A stretch of 64,000 bases of DNA from Porites lobata (taxonomy: Eukaryota > Cnidaria > Anthozoa > Scleractinia > Poritidae): the NCBI GenBank assembly GCA_942486035.1, contig CALNXK010000182.1, positions 852,501-916,500 of the forward strand, written 5' to 3'. Shown here piece by piece: positions 9,760 to 18,561 of the stretch; position 1 is the first letter of the stretch, and every line of letters starts with the position of its first letter. The position numbers and the translations under genes were made by a program. The notes under the pieces are model-generated. The model ran no database searches, had not been told where the DNA came from, and saw nothing but the letters and a program-made list of their open reading frames with translations.

Positions 9760-12700
9760 ATGTCTAACCAAGAAAATGGTTCGTGGGGTAGTACACCCTT
9801 TGTAACAGATAAAGAATTTCAGAATTTGTCTTTAGATGAAATAAGACATTTAATAGAAGAAGAAAAAGAAGGACTTAAGAAAGATTATAAGGAATTAGAA
9901 TCAAGAAAAAGATTAATTAAACAATATAACAAATTGGTAAAAGCTAGAGAAAAAGTAAGAAAAGGTATTGATATAAAAAAAGAAATTAAAAAACTTAAAC
10001 CCACCGTTGTGGAGTCGCCTCCTTCTAAAAAGAAAAAGATAAAAACATTTGATGAGTATTTTGAGGAATGTATAAAAAATAGAGAGATTCCTAAAGATAC
10101 ACCTTCTTATTTACGTAAAGCTCTTGAGCGTGCTATTTTTGAACATTATGAATTAGGACTTGAAAAAGAAAAATCAGCTCTTGAAGAATTTGCTGTTAAA
10201 TATATTATTAGAGGAATTTTTGGTCTTACTCCAATGCAGTTTTTTGAGCGTATCTATAAAAATTTAAAAGATTTTTTTACATATCATCGAAATATAAAAT
10301 TTAAGATGGTATTGGTTTGTATTATGGAAAAACAAAATATTTCACAAAGTGCTGGTGTTATAGGTATAGAAGAAGATAAAACTTATTTTAATACAGCAAC
10401 ACATATTAACATTAAATCAACAGATGTTGACAAATTAATTCAAATATGTATAGATGATATTGATGCAAAAATTGAAGCTTATCAAGAAGCTGGAAGTGCA
10501 TGGTATTTTAAAGAAGTTGATAAACTTGAAATTCATAGTGTTGAATATAATCCAACAAAGGGGTCTTCTTACATCCCTCTTCCTGATTGGATATCAAATA
10601 AAAAAGCAATAGTTAATATTAAAAACAAAGATGAAAAATGTTTTCTTTGGTGTATACTTAGATATCTTTATCCAAGAGATAGAGATGAGGAAAGATTAAC
10701 AGATTTGAAAAAATATGAAAATTCTCTTAACACTAAAGGAATTACTTTTCCTATGAAATTAAAAGATATTTGCAAATTTGAAAAACTTAATCCAGGACTT
10801 CCAGGAATTAATGTTTTTTCAGTTAATGAAAGTGACAATTTTTATCCTTTGAAAATGGTAGAGAAAGACTGTATAAATACTATTGACTTATTTTTATACG
10901 AAAAAGATTGTGTTTCACATTACTCACTATTTAAAAATTTTACTCGTTTGATTAAGTCTCAAAAAACCAAAAGTAAGGAAAAAATATTTATTTGTAAGAA
11001 GTGTTTTACTCATTACACTAAAGAAGAATTATTACAAAAACATATCTTATATTGTTCAAATAATGAAACAGTTTCTGTAAAAATGCCTCAACCAAACACA
11101 ATGTTACATTTCAAAAACTACTACAAACAGTTGCCAGTTCCTTTTGTAGTTTATGCAGATTTTGAATGTTTTACCAAGCCAATGCATAATTGCAGTCCTA
11201 ACCCAGAAGATTCTTATACTTACAAATACCAAAAGCATGAACCATCAGGATTTTGTTTATACATTAAAGGAATAGTACCAAATATAACAATTAAACCAAT
11301 TACTTATACAAAAACCAATAGTGATGATAATGTAGCTGAGATATTTGTAAATAAACTTGCAGAAGTAACTAAAAGTATTTATAACGATTTTTATCGTAAA
11401 CCAAAACCTCTTCGTTTAACAAAAGAAGAACAAATATCATTTAATAAAGAGAAATTCTGCCACATTTGTAAGATGGAATTAAAAAAGGATAAAGTTAGAG
11501 ATCATTGTCATTTTACTGGTAAATACCGTGGAGCTGCTCATAACAGTTGCAATCTCCAGTGTAGGAAGCCAATGATTCTTCCAGTTATATTTCATAATCT
11601 ACAAGGGTATGATGCACATTTGTTTATAAAACAACTTGCTTGTTTACCAGGTGAGTTAAACTGTATTCCATCGACAGAGGAGAAATATATTTCTTTTTCG
11701 AAAAAAATTAAGGTTGATGAGTATAAATCTAGACGAACTGGAGAAATGGTTTCATTGAATTTTGAAGTACGATTTATAGATTCACTAAAATTTCTTCAAT
11801 CATCACTTGCTAATCTTGTTGGAAATTTACAACCAGAAGATTTTTTTAATACAAAAAAAATATTTAAGAAGAATGTAGATCTACTAACTCGTAAAGGTGT
11901 CTATCCTTATGATTATGTCTCATCACTTGAAAAATTATTAGAAACCAGATTACCACCTAAAGAAGAATTTTATTCCCAACTTTATGATGAAGATATATCA
12001 GATGAAGATTACCAACACGCAATAAATGTTTGGAATACTTTTGATTGTAAAACAATAAGAGATTACCACGATCTTTACCTAAAGTCTGATGTATTACTGC
12101 TAGCAGATGTATTTGAAAACTTTACAGCAACTTGTCTCAAACATTACAAATTAGATCCAGCCCATTATTATACATCCCCAGGTTTAGCTTGGGATGTATG
12201 TCTAAAAGAAACAGGACAACAATTACAATTATTACATGATTATGATATGTTAATGATGTTTGAGCAAGGTATACGTGGTGGGATAACACACATATCAAAA
12301 AGATATGCAGAAGCGAATAACAAATATATGAAAGATTTCAATCTTGATAATGAGTCTACTTTTATTCAATATCTGGATGCAAACAATCTTTACGGTTGGG
12401 CAATGACTCAACAGCTTCCAACACATGGATTTAAATGGATGAAAGATATAACAGAAGAAAAGGTAATGGAAATTCTAGAGAAAGCAAATCATAGTATGTC
12501 TAATCTTGGAAGAAAAGGTTATATATTTGAAGTAGATTTAGAATATCCTTCCAAACTATGGGAATCTCACAATGACTATCCACTTGCGCCTGAAAAGATG
12601 ATTGTTAATGGTGTAAAAAAACTAATTTGTCATTTTAAACCAAGAAAAAACTATGTTGTACATTATCGGAATCTAAGGCAATATCTTGAGATGGGAATGA

Positions 12701-13587
12701 AAATAACTGCTGTTCACAGAGGTATATCATTTTACCAAAGTTCTTGGATGGAACCTTACATAAGAAAGAATACAGAACTTCGAAAAACAGCAGCCAACAA
12801 TTTTGAAAAAGACTTTTTTAAATTAATGAATAATAGCGTTTTTGGTAAAACAATAGAAAACATAAGAAAAAGACAAAATATAATTTTAGTGGATAATCGT
12901 AAAAAAGCAGAAAAATTAACAAGTCGTCCAAACTTTGAAAGAGCAACAATATTTGATAAAAATCTTATTGCAGTACATATGAAAAAGACTGAAGTTTATT
13001 TTAATAAACCTGTATATGTTGGACAAGCAATTCTAGATTTGTCAAAAACATTAATGTTTGATTTTAATTACAACTATATTAAAAAGAAATATAAAAACAG
13101 GGCTGAGTTAATGTTTACAGATACAGACTCACTTTTATACCAAATTCATACTGATGATTTTTACAAGGATATATCCTATGATATAAAAGAAAAGTTTGAC
13201 ACATCTGATTATCCTCCTAACCATAAATCTGGAATACTAACAGGATTTAACAAAAAAGTAATTGGAATGTTTAAAGATGAAGTAGCTGGTAGACAGATTA
13301 CACACTTTGTTGGTCTTCGTCCAAAGCTTTATAGTTTCAAGGTAGAGGATGGTAGTTTAACCAAAAAGTGTAAAGGTGTAAAGAAAAATGTTGTAAAAAA
13401 TAAAATAGAATTTGAAGACTATGTAGAATGTTTATTTTCGGGTGAAAGACAAATGAGAAATATGAAAATTATAAGAAGTGAAAATCATGATATATATTCG
13501 AAGGAAGTAAATAAAGTAGCATTGAGTAACGAAGATGATAAGCGTGTTGTAATGGAGGACAAAGTGAATACGATGGCTTTAAGATAA
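9760..13587 (+). CDS. POLB: Protein-primed family B DNA polymerase (Polinton PolB, 1275 aa)
   Basis: Replicates the element by protein priming. Residues about 1-100 are a highly charged coiled-coil-like region. A 3'-5' exonuclease domain follows with YADFECF near residue 465, a HNLQGYDAHLF motif near 610 and a YxxxDV-type motif near 780. A treble-clef nuclease-like insert (CHIC..RDHCHFTGKYRGAAH..CN) sits near residues 566-600, resembling recombination endonuclease VII. The polymerase motifs are DANNLYG near 871, KLMNNSVFGKTIEN near 1020, FTDTDS near 1117 and LRPKLYSFK near 1187. Acidic catalytic residues are all present and the frame is open throughout. The first 10 codons lie in the TIR and match those of the unrelated gene at 29123. 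The stop is followed 14 bases later by the next gene. Confidence 0.96.
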   Translation: MSNQENGSWGSTPFVTDKEFQNLSLDEIRHLIEEEKEGLKKDYKELESRKRLIKQYNKLVKAREKVRKGIDIKKEIKKLKPTVVESPPSKKKKIKTFDEYFEECIKNREIPKDTPSYLRKALERAIFEHYELGLEKEKSALEEFAVKYIIRGIFGLTPMQFFERIYKNLKDFFTYHRNIKFKMVLVCIMEKQNISQSAGVIGIEEDKTYFNTATHINIKSTDVDKLIQICIDDIDAKIEAYQEAGSAWYFKEVDKLEIHSVEYNPTKGSSYIPLPDWISNKKAIVNIKNKDEKCFLWCILRYLYPRDRDEERLTDLKKYENSLNTKGITFPMKLKDICKFEKLNPGLPGINVFSVNESDNFYPLKMVEKDCINTIDLFLYEKDCVSHYSLFKNFTRLIKSQKTKSKEKIFICKKCFTHYTKEELLQKHILYCSNNETVSVKMPQPNTMLHFKNYYKQLPVPFVVYADFECFTKPMHNCSPNPEDSYTYKYQKHEPSGFCLYIKGIVPNITIKPITYTKTNSDDNVAEIFVNKLAEVTKSIYNDFYRKPKPLRLTKEEQISFNKEKFCHICKMELKKDKVRDHCHFTGKYRGAAHNSCNLQCRKPMILPVIFHNLQGYDAHLFIKQLACLPGELNCIPSTEEKYISFSKKIKVDEYKSRRTGEMVSLNFEVRFIDSLKFLQSSLANLVGNLQPEDFFNTKKIFKKNVDLLTRKGVYPYDYVSSLEKLLETRLPPKEEFYSQLYDEDISDEDYQHAINVWNTFDCKTIRDYHDLYLKSDVLLLADVFENFTATCLKHYKLDPAHYYTSPGLAWDVCLKETGQQLQLLHDYDMLMMFEQGIRGGITHISKRYAEANNKYMKDFNLDNESTFIQYLDANNLYGWAMTQQLPTHGFKWMKDITEEKVMEILEKANHSMSNLGRKGYIFEVDLEYPSKLWESHNDYPLAPEKMIVNGVKKLICHFKPRKNYVVHYRNLRQYLEMGMKITAVHRGISFYQSSWMEPYIRKNTELRKTAANNFEKDFFKLMNNSVFGKTIENIRKRQNIILVDNRKKAEKLTSRPNFERATIFDKNLIAVHMKKTEVYFNKPVYVGQAILDLSKTLMFDFNYNYIKKKYKNRAELMFTDTDSLLYQIHTDDFYKDISYDIKEKFDTSDYPPNHKSGILTGFNKKVIGMFKDEVAGRQITHFVGLRPKLYSFKVEDGSLTKKCKGVKKNVVKNKIEFEDYVECLFSGERQMRNMKIIRSENHDIYSKEVNKVALSNEDDKRVVMEDKVNTMALR

Positions 13588-13601
13588 AAAGATAATAATA
13601 A

Positions 13602-14129
13602 ATGACTTACACAGAAGAAGAAATAGAAAAATATTTGAAAATATTAAAAAGTTACAAAAATAACCAATCAGAAAATAAAGAAAATAAAGTTAGATGTAGT
13701 AATTGTCAAAACGATAGTTTTACTATTGAATTAGGTCAAAATGTTTGTGAGGAATGTGGATTAATTAATGGTCATGTTCTTGGTTACTTTGACATTAAAG
13801 AACAAGATCGATTTCATTTCAAAAAAAGGAGTATTTATAATAGAAAGTATCACTATGAGAAAAAGGTTGATCAAATATTTAAAAGACTACATCTAACTGA
13901 TGATGAAAAATGTCAACTTTACAGTAAACTAATGAATATAGATAACAATGTTATGGAAATACTAAACAAACAATTTTGTAGAAAGAGAATGATAAATATT
14001 TTTTATTTGATTAAGAAACTTTTAAAAGAAATGGGTTGTGAAAAGTATCAACTAGTTTATTTAAAAATTAGTCCACAGACTTTTGAAAATTATGAAAAGT
14101 GGTGGAATAGTTACAAATCACTAAAGTAA
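13602..14129 (+). CDS. VLTF3-like zinc-ribbon transcription factor (175 aa)
   Basis: The N-terminal third has a zinc ribbon (C..C at residues 32-35, then VCEECG about 20 residues on), as in TFIIB and in the viral late transcription factor 3 family of large DNA viruses. The C-terminal part is helical, with a YNRKYHYEKKVDQ segment and a YEKWWNSY ending that fit the VLTF3-like family seen in Polintons and giant viruses. The likely role is transcription of the capsid-stage genes. The start is TAATAATAAATG, itself a late-type box, 14 bases after PolB, so the two are probably consecutive. It is the obvious partner for the TAAAATG boxes elsewhere in the element. The assignment is by motif only. Confidence 0.7.
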   Translation: MTYTEEEIEKYLKILKSYKNNQSENKENKVRCSNCQNDSFTIELGQNVCEECGLINGHVLGYFDIKEQDRFHFKKRSIYNRKYHYEKKVDQIFKRLHLTDDEKCQLYSKLMNIDNNVMEILNKQFCRKRMINIFYLIKKLLKEMGCEKYQLVYLKISPQTFENYEKWWNSYKSLK

Positions 14130-14146
14130 TATATCCCATATATAAA

Positions 14147-14468
14147 ATGAATAGAAGTAAATTAGAAGATTTAGATAAAGCAGTAAATAAAAAGATAGAG
14201 TTTTATAGTTATAAATTTCAAAAAATAAAATTCTATATATGTTGGTTATACTACTCATGGCCTTGATGCCGCGATTTCATTACATACAAAATGTAGATGT
14301 AGCCCAATTTTTAAAATACTGAAAACATATTCAGATGTTAAACCAAAACTTGAATTAACTGTTGAAAATAAAAGTTATAGAGATATATATGATATTCATA
14401 GAAAAATATTTGATGCAAACCCAGATATGAAAATACTTAATGTAAATCTGTGGTTGTATGGGTATTAA
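14147..14468 (+). pseudogene. Frameshifted small gene after the VLTF3-like gene
   Basis: The ATG follows a TATATAAA box at 14141. The first frame is open for 39 codons and stops at 14264-14266. A second frame, open from about 14238 to the TAA at 14466-14468 (76 codons), continues without its own start. The coding style is the same (Lys/Asn-rich, AT-biased), which suggests one short gene of about 105 residues broken by a single indel near 14238-14260. The product is not recognised. Confidence 0.5.
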
Positions 14469-14469
14469 T

Positions 14470-14498
14470 AATTTTATATTAAAATTTAATATAAAATT
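14470..14498. terminator. Perfect AT palindrome at convergent junction 1
   Basis: 14-bp arms around one A (left arm AATTTTATATTAAA), two bases after the stop at 14468. It sits between plus-strand genes to the left and minus-strand genes to the right. Equivalent palindromes are found at 22619, 24826 and 26996. Confidence 0.6.
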
Positions 14499-14512
14499 TA
14501 ATCTTCTAAATA

Positions 14513-14530
14513 GCTGACCCCGTGAAACGC
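14513..14530 (+). promoter_or_regulatory. GC-rich 18-nt motif shared with 27046-27063
   Basis: GCTGACCCCGTGAAACGC in an AT-rich intergenic spacer. It differs at two positions from GCTGACCGCCTGAAACGC at 27046. Both lie just beyond a palindrome at a convergent junction. GC-rich sequence continues to about 14580. The function is unknown. Confidence 0.55.
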
Positions 14531-14636
14531 GCCATCAGGGTTGGTAATAAAACGTTGCCGCCCTGAAATGGGGCGTCAACAAGACAGATGATTAATATTA
14601 ATTGATGAATTAGTATTTAAATCTAGATTACCTACT

Positions 14637-14972
14637 CTACAATTTTTTATTAATAATATTTCTATTCTGTAAATTTATTTCACCCATATCAAAAAATCTT
14701 TCTCTTTCCATTGTGTTTCTTTTAAAAGTTTGTTTATAATCATTAAAGTTATATAGATCGTTTAGGTATTTTTTACATCTTCTTTCTAACTTCATAGTTT
14801 TATCTACATCTGGGGTGTTAAAAATAAAATACTCACAAAAAACTTTAGCTTTATCTATTAACATTTCATCTTTCTCACCTATCATAACTAATATTTCTTC
14901 ACAAATTTCTTTACCTTCTTTTGTTAAATTAGATTTGTAAGAAGAAATAAAATGCTTTTCTATATCTTCCAT
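14637..14972 (-). CDS. Unknown Polinton protein (111 aa)
   Basis: Not recognised. Lys/Glu-rich and probably helical, with scattered Cys and no membrane segment. It starts one base after the stop of the 162-aa gene and has its own AAATAAAATG box, so it is the last member of the minus-strand ATPase-fibre block. The stop at 14637 is close to the convergent junction with its palindrome and GC-rich motif. Confidence 0.6.
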   Translation of the reverse strand: MEDIEKHFISSYKSNLTKEGKEICEEILVMIGEKDEMLIDKAKVFCEYFIFNTPDVDKTMKLERRCKKYLNDLYNFNDYKQTFKRNTMERERFFDMGEINLQNRNIINKKL

Positions 14973-14973
14973 T

Positions 14974-15462
14974 TTATTTAATGTTTATATTAAATTTATT
15001 TTCATATTTAATTTCAAATCTGTCTGCTATTGGAGTTTGATCAATTATTAATTCATCTATCAATTTTATTCGATCAACAAACTCTTGTTTGTTCCACTCA
15101 TCCCCCCTAAGAGCTGCTCGGAGTTCAACAAGTACTTTCTCATAAGTGGTAAAAGCAATCCTTGACATCTCAATTTTCCTCTTGTAATTATTTTTCTTTC
15201 CTACTCCAGCAATAATAACTCCAGCGCCATTCACAACTCCAAGAACTACAGGGTTAAGTGTAATTCCACCAGAAATAGTTCCTATTGCAACCAAGCATAT
15301 TCCAGAGATTGTAAAAAAATTATCAAGAAATTTATAACTCTTATAACATTTCTTAAAACACCAGTATTTCTTGTGGTAGTGACTATAAAAGTCTTTTAGG
15401 GTTTTGACATCTGATTCTGACAGAGATGGGTCTATGTGATTAAATTCAAAGATATCCTTCAT
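14974..15462 (-). CDS. Unknown small membrane protein (162 aa)
   Basis: Residues about 50-90 form two adjacent hydrophobic Gly-rich segments (FTISGICLVAIGTISGG and VVLGVVNGAGVIIAGVG) flanked by basic helices. A charged helical tail with LRAALRGDEWNKQEF follows. The topology of two close membrane helices plus helical wings resembles SLATT-type or virion membrane proteins, but I cannot assign a family. The start box TATAAATATAAAATG overlaps the end of the fibre gene, 7 bases upstream. A virion or membrane-remodelling role is inferred only from position next to the fibre and ATPase genes. Confidence 0.65.
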   Translation of the reverse strand: MKDIFEFNHIDPSLSESDVKTLKDFYSHYHKKYWCFKKCYKSYKFLDNFFTISGICLVAIGTISGGITLNPVVLGVVNGAGVIIAGVGKKNNYKRKIEMSRIAFTTYEKVLVELRAALRGDEWNKQEFVDRIKLIDELIIDQTPIADRFEIKYENKFNINIK

Positions 15463-15469
15463 TTTATAT

Positions 15470-17872
15470 TTATATTACATAAGATCCATTTAACTTTTCT
15501 TGAAGCAATACTTTGTGATATTGCTCAGAGTCGATGTCGTAAAAGTTTGGAGAGTACATTATTTTACTTAACTCTCCATCTTCAGTTGTAAACTCAAACT
15601 CTTGATTGATAGTGTAACGAACGACTGGTAAACTTAATATTGCGCTGTAGTTACTTATTTTAGCTTTTGTAATATTTTGGCTAAAATCTTCTGCCAACCA
15701 TACAACAATTTTTTTTCCATTAAAACTACTTGGTAAGGAAAGTTGTCTTCTTACTTTATTAACGAATAAAGTTATTTTATTACCTCTAGTACTATAGAAT
15801 AAACTTAATAAAATAGCTCCACTATTTGAACCTTTTTTCTTTATACTAAAATTTCTATTTATCCAAAAATAAAAAACAATACATAAAGTATATTTTGTAA
15901 TACCGTTAGGAGGAGAAAAACTAAGATTATAACCATAAACATTTAAGCCTTCTTTTCTTATATCATCTATAGTTCTATTAGGTATGCCAATATATCTCAA
16001 AGTATTACCGCTAGTAGAAGATAAATAATTAAAAACAATACCAGATGCGGTTTTACTCAATTTGTAATTAGCGGCATTAGTAAAATCATAAACTTCTTCA
16101 AAATATTTTCTGTACAAATTATGTGTAGTAAAAGGATGAATTTCTTTTACCATTCCAACTGTTGCAGCACTATTATTATTGTTTCTATCAAGATTAATGT
16201 TTAATATTTTTTTATTATTTGCATTTATATCAACGTTGTACACCACTTCTGTTGGTTTGATATCAAATGCGGTGTGATAGTCATAAACTTTATCTGGGTC
16301 GATATTGCTAAATGTTCCCACAATTCCATAAGTAATTATATAAACTTTTGAAAACTGACTCGGATAAACAGCTAAGTTAGTTCCATCTTGTGGTATATTA
16401 ACCAAAAAATGAAGAAAGAACCTATTTCCAGTTGACAACTTCCGGAAATTAACTATTATTCTGTGATAATACATAAATTGTTGTTGCCCATTTGATTGTG
16501 TGTACCTATGAGATAGTTTCCTTATACTAACATTTCCAATTGATAATCCTGTTGAAGTTCCTTTGTCCACACTTATTTGAGACTTATGCCATAGTTGATA
16601 ATCAGTGTTGAGTATTTCCAAGCACAGTGTGTATTCGGTATTAGCAGTTAACCTGTAAAAATTGATTCCCATTTTGTACTTATATCCACCTTGGGAATTT
16701 TTGTTTATAGCAATAAAAATAACTTTGTGGTTATAATCATGAAAGTTTCCTTGGTTTGGTGCTAAATCTCCTATTTTTTTTATAACAAAACTGGTTCCGG
16801 TATCTATTTCATCAGTCCATTGAGACCCACTTGACATGAGATAAGCAAACTGGTTGTTGTAATGACTTGGTTGAACTGCTGTTTTGTGAACTAGTTTGTC
16901 AGCGTAATCTTTATTTACCGCGTCATTGTCTTGGGTTGGTTTACTAAGATTTATTATTTTATTATTACCAACATTAAGGTTCCCAGTCATAGTGACAGTA
17001 CCATCTTTTTCTAAATAATCACTTAGATCTGGGGCACCTGTGTTATCATCAACATACTTTTTGGTTGCAGCATCTGTGTTTGATGTTGGTGGTCTAAGGT
17101 TAATTATTTTTTTATTATTCATGTTTAGATTATTAGTCATTGCAGATGAACCATCACGGGCAACATACTTTAAATTTGTAAAAGCTAATGGTGCTGGTTG
17201 TTTGGGCCCCGTTGGAGCTGGTATATTTAATATTTGATTATTATTCATATTGAGATTACCTTTCATTGGGTAGGAACCATCTCTGTCAAGAAATGTGTTG
17301 TCTACGTAGTCTTTTGTAGGAGGTTCTTTTCCACTCAGTGGTGTTTTAAGATTTGTAATTCGGTATGTATTCTTCATATCAATGTTTGAATCAGCTGTTA
17401 GCCTTGTTGACGTGAGTGATCCGCTGGAATTATCATCCACATACTTTTTTGTTGCAGCGTCATCATTGGTTGTTGGTGTGCCAAGGTTGGTTATTTTATT
17501 ATTATTCATGCTTAGATTACCAATCATTGTTCGTGAACCATTTCTATCAAGAAATCTGCTGTCTGAGTATTGTTTTGTGGCTGGCTCATCTGAGTCAACT
17601 GGATGTTTAAGATTAAGAATACGAAAGCGGTCCTTCATATCAATGTTTGAATCAACTGCCAATCGTGATGTTGTGGGTGTACCACTGGAATTATCATCAA
17701 CATACTTCTTTGTAGCAGCATCAGTATTAGCACTGGGTGCTCCAACATTTGTGAGTCTTTTTTTATTCATATCATAATTTCCATCTGCAGTTAGACTAAA
17801 TCCAACTCCTGGAACACCCTGAATTCCCTTTGCAAAGGGATGATCAAAAGATTGTTCGTTAAATATACCCAT
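15470..17872 (-). CDS. Fibre/tail-fibre-like virion protein with KKYVDD repeats (800 aa)
   Basis: Residues 1-25 contain a short Gly/Pro motif (FAKGIQGVPGVGF) that may anchor the base. From about 25 to 330 there are seven or so imperfect repeats of the form DMNNNKI.NL..PT...DAATKKYVDD, interspersed with LDRDGS..M.GNL versions. The pattern is known from phage tail fibres and trimeric shaft domains. Residues about 340-800 form two globular, beta-rich, Trp/Tyr-containing regions, likely the receptor-binding head. This fits an adenovirus-like spike on the penton. It lies 25 bases after the ATPase gene on the same strand. The frame is intact over 800 codons although nearby genes are broken. Confidence 0.85.
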   Translation of the reverse strand: MGIFNEQSFDHPFAKGIQGVPGVGFSLTADGNYDMNKKRLTNVGAPSANTDAATKKYVDDNSSGTPTTSRLAVDSNIDMKDRFRILNLKHPVDSDEPATKQYSDSRFLDRNGSRTMIGNLSMNNNKITNLGTPTTNDDAATKKYVDDNSSGSLTSTRLTADSNIDMKNTYRITNLKTPLSGKEPPTKDYVDNTFLDRDGSYPMKGNLNMNNNQILNIPAPTGPKQPAPLAFTNLKYVARDGSSAMTNNLNMNNKKIINLRPPTSNTDAATKKYVDDNTGAPDLSDYLEKDGTVTMTGNLNVGNNKIINLSKPTQDNDAVNKDYADKLVHKTAVQPSHYNNQFAYLMSSGSQWTDEIDTGTSFVIKKIGDLAPNQGNFHDYNHKVIFIAINKNSQGGYKYKMGINFYRLTANTEYTLCLEILNTDYQLWHKSQISVDKGTSTGLSIGNVSIRKLSHRYTQSNGQQQFMYYHRIIVNFRKLSTGNRFFLHFLVNIPQDGTNLAVYPSQFSKVYIITYGIVGTFSNIDPDKVYDYHTAFDIKPTEVVYNVDINANNKKILNINLDRNNNNSAATVGMVKEIHPFTTHNLYRKYFEEVYDFTNAANYKLSKTASGIVFNYLSSTSGNTLRYIGIPNRTIDDIRKEGLNVYGYNLSFSPPNGITKYTLCIVFYFWINRNFSIKKKGSNSGAILLSLFYSTRGNKITLFVNKVRRQLSLPSSFNGKKIVVWLAEDFSQNITKAKISNYSAILSLPVVRYTINQEFEFTTEDGELSKIMYSPNFYDIDSEQYHKVLLQEKLNGSYVI

Positions 17873-17897
17873 TTTTATCTAATGATTATATTTTCTT

Positions 17898-18541
17898 TTA
17901 AGGGAGGGTACTAGTAAAGTTTTTAGCAATACGTTTTCTGGGTTTATCAACATATAAAAATGTAAATGGTTTTTTTGTTGCTGTTTTATATGTCTCTTTG
18001 TCAACTCCCAACTCAGATGATATTCTGTTTGCTTCCCTCGATGATGGAAATTCGTACAGACAGTAATGAGAACAATTCAACCGAATATCTTTTGGGGTTT
18101 TGTAAAATGATTGACTGAGGTAGATTACAGAGCAATTTTTATGACGTCCTTGGATAAAATAATCAATAAGTTGTCTCTGGTTTTTATCGCAAACATAATC
18201 ATCAAATATTACAATTTTTTGATTGTCTTCATAATCCATTTCTGTCACTGGAGTTATTTCATCATTACTCACATGAAGTATTTCATATCCTAATTTACTA
18301 CTCAACTCCCTCATTTTTTGAATTAATTTTTGATACTTATCCTGTTCTAGATTACGCGCGTAAAGATAAATCTCATCATAGTATAACAGTGGTTTAATTA
18401 ACATATGATACAAAAGATTAGTTTTTCCACTCCACTGTTTCCACAAATTAACATTCTAAAAGTATCTGATGGCATGTAAGGAAATAACTGTTTATATTTT
18501 TTATCCGGGTCATCGGTACTATCATAGTTTGGTATTTCCAT
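17898..18541 (-). pseudogene. Packaging ATPase (A32/FtsK-HerA type), frameshifted in the P-loop
   Basis: The start is the ATG at 18541 (minus strand), preceded by AGATAA. The first 35 codons end in a MLICGNSG P-loop beginning. The reading frame is then lost at about 18430-18437, inside the Walker A motif, and the rest continues in another frame from SGKTNLLYH to the stop at 17898. Downstream are the Walker B-like IVIFDDY and the VIYLSQSFYKTPKDIRLN sensor segment typical of Polinton/NCLDV packaging ATPases. A one-base indel explains the break. The enzyme normally pumps genome DNA into capsids, so this copy cannot package DNA itself unless the site is bypassed. An internal UUG start would give a protein without a complete P-loop. 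Confidence 0.88.
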
Positions 18542-18561
18542 TTATCTATTTATTATATAAA
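18542..18561. promoter_or_regulatory. Divergent promoter between ATPase and coiled-coil gene
   Basis: Only 20 bases separate the two divergent start codons. They hold TTATATAAA reading right and, inverted, TAAATAGATAA reading left, so both TAAATG-type boxes are packed back to back. Confidence 0.6.

Larger units (their letters stand above)
9196..9789 (+). repeat. Left terminal inverted repeat, two-block
   Basis: Bases 9196-9451 match the right end with a single difference seen. About 9452-9685 diverges. From about 9686 identity resumes (the GATAGT repeats, a hairpin and the first codons of PolB) and fades near 9789. The inverted repeat is therefore discontinuous and contains a complete gene plus the start of the next. 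Confidence 0.85.

Noticed and set aside
17040..17777. Plus-strand ORFs opposite the fibre repeats
   Set aside because: Shadow frames of the repeated fibre coding sequence.
18469..18561. Upstream start for the coiled-coil gene
   Set aside because: It lies inside the divergent ATPase coding region; the ATG at 18562 has a proper TATATAAA box.
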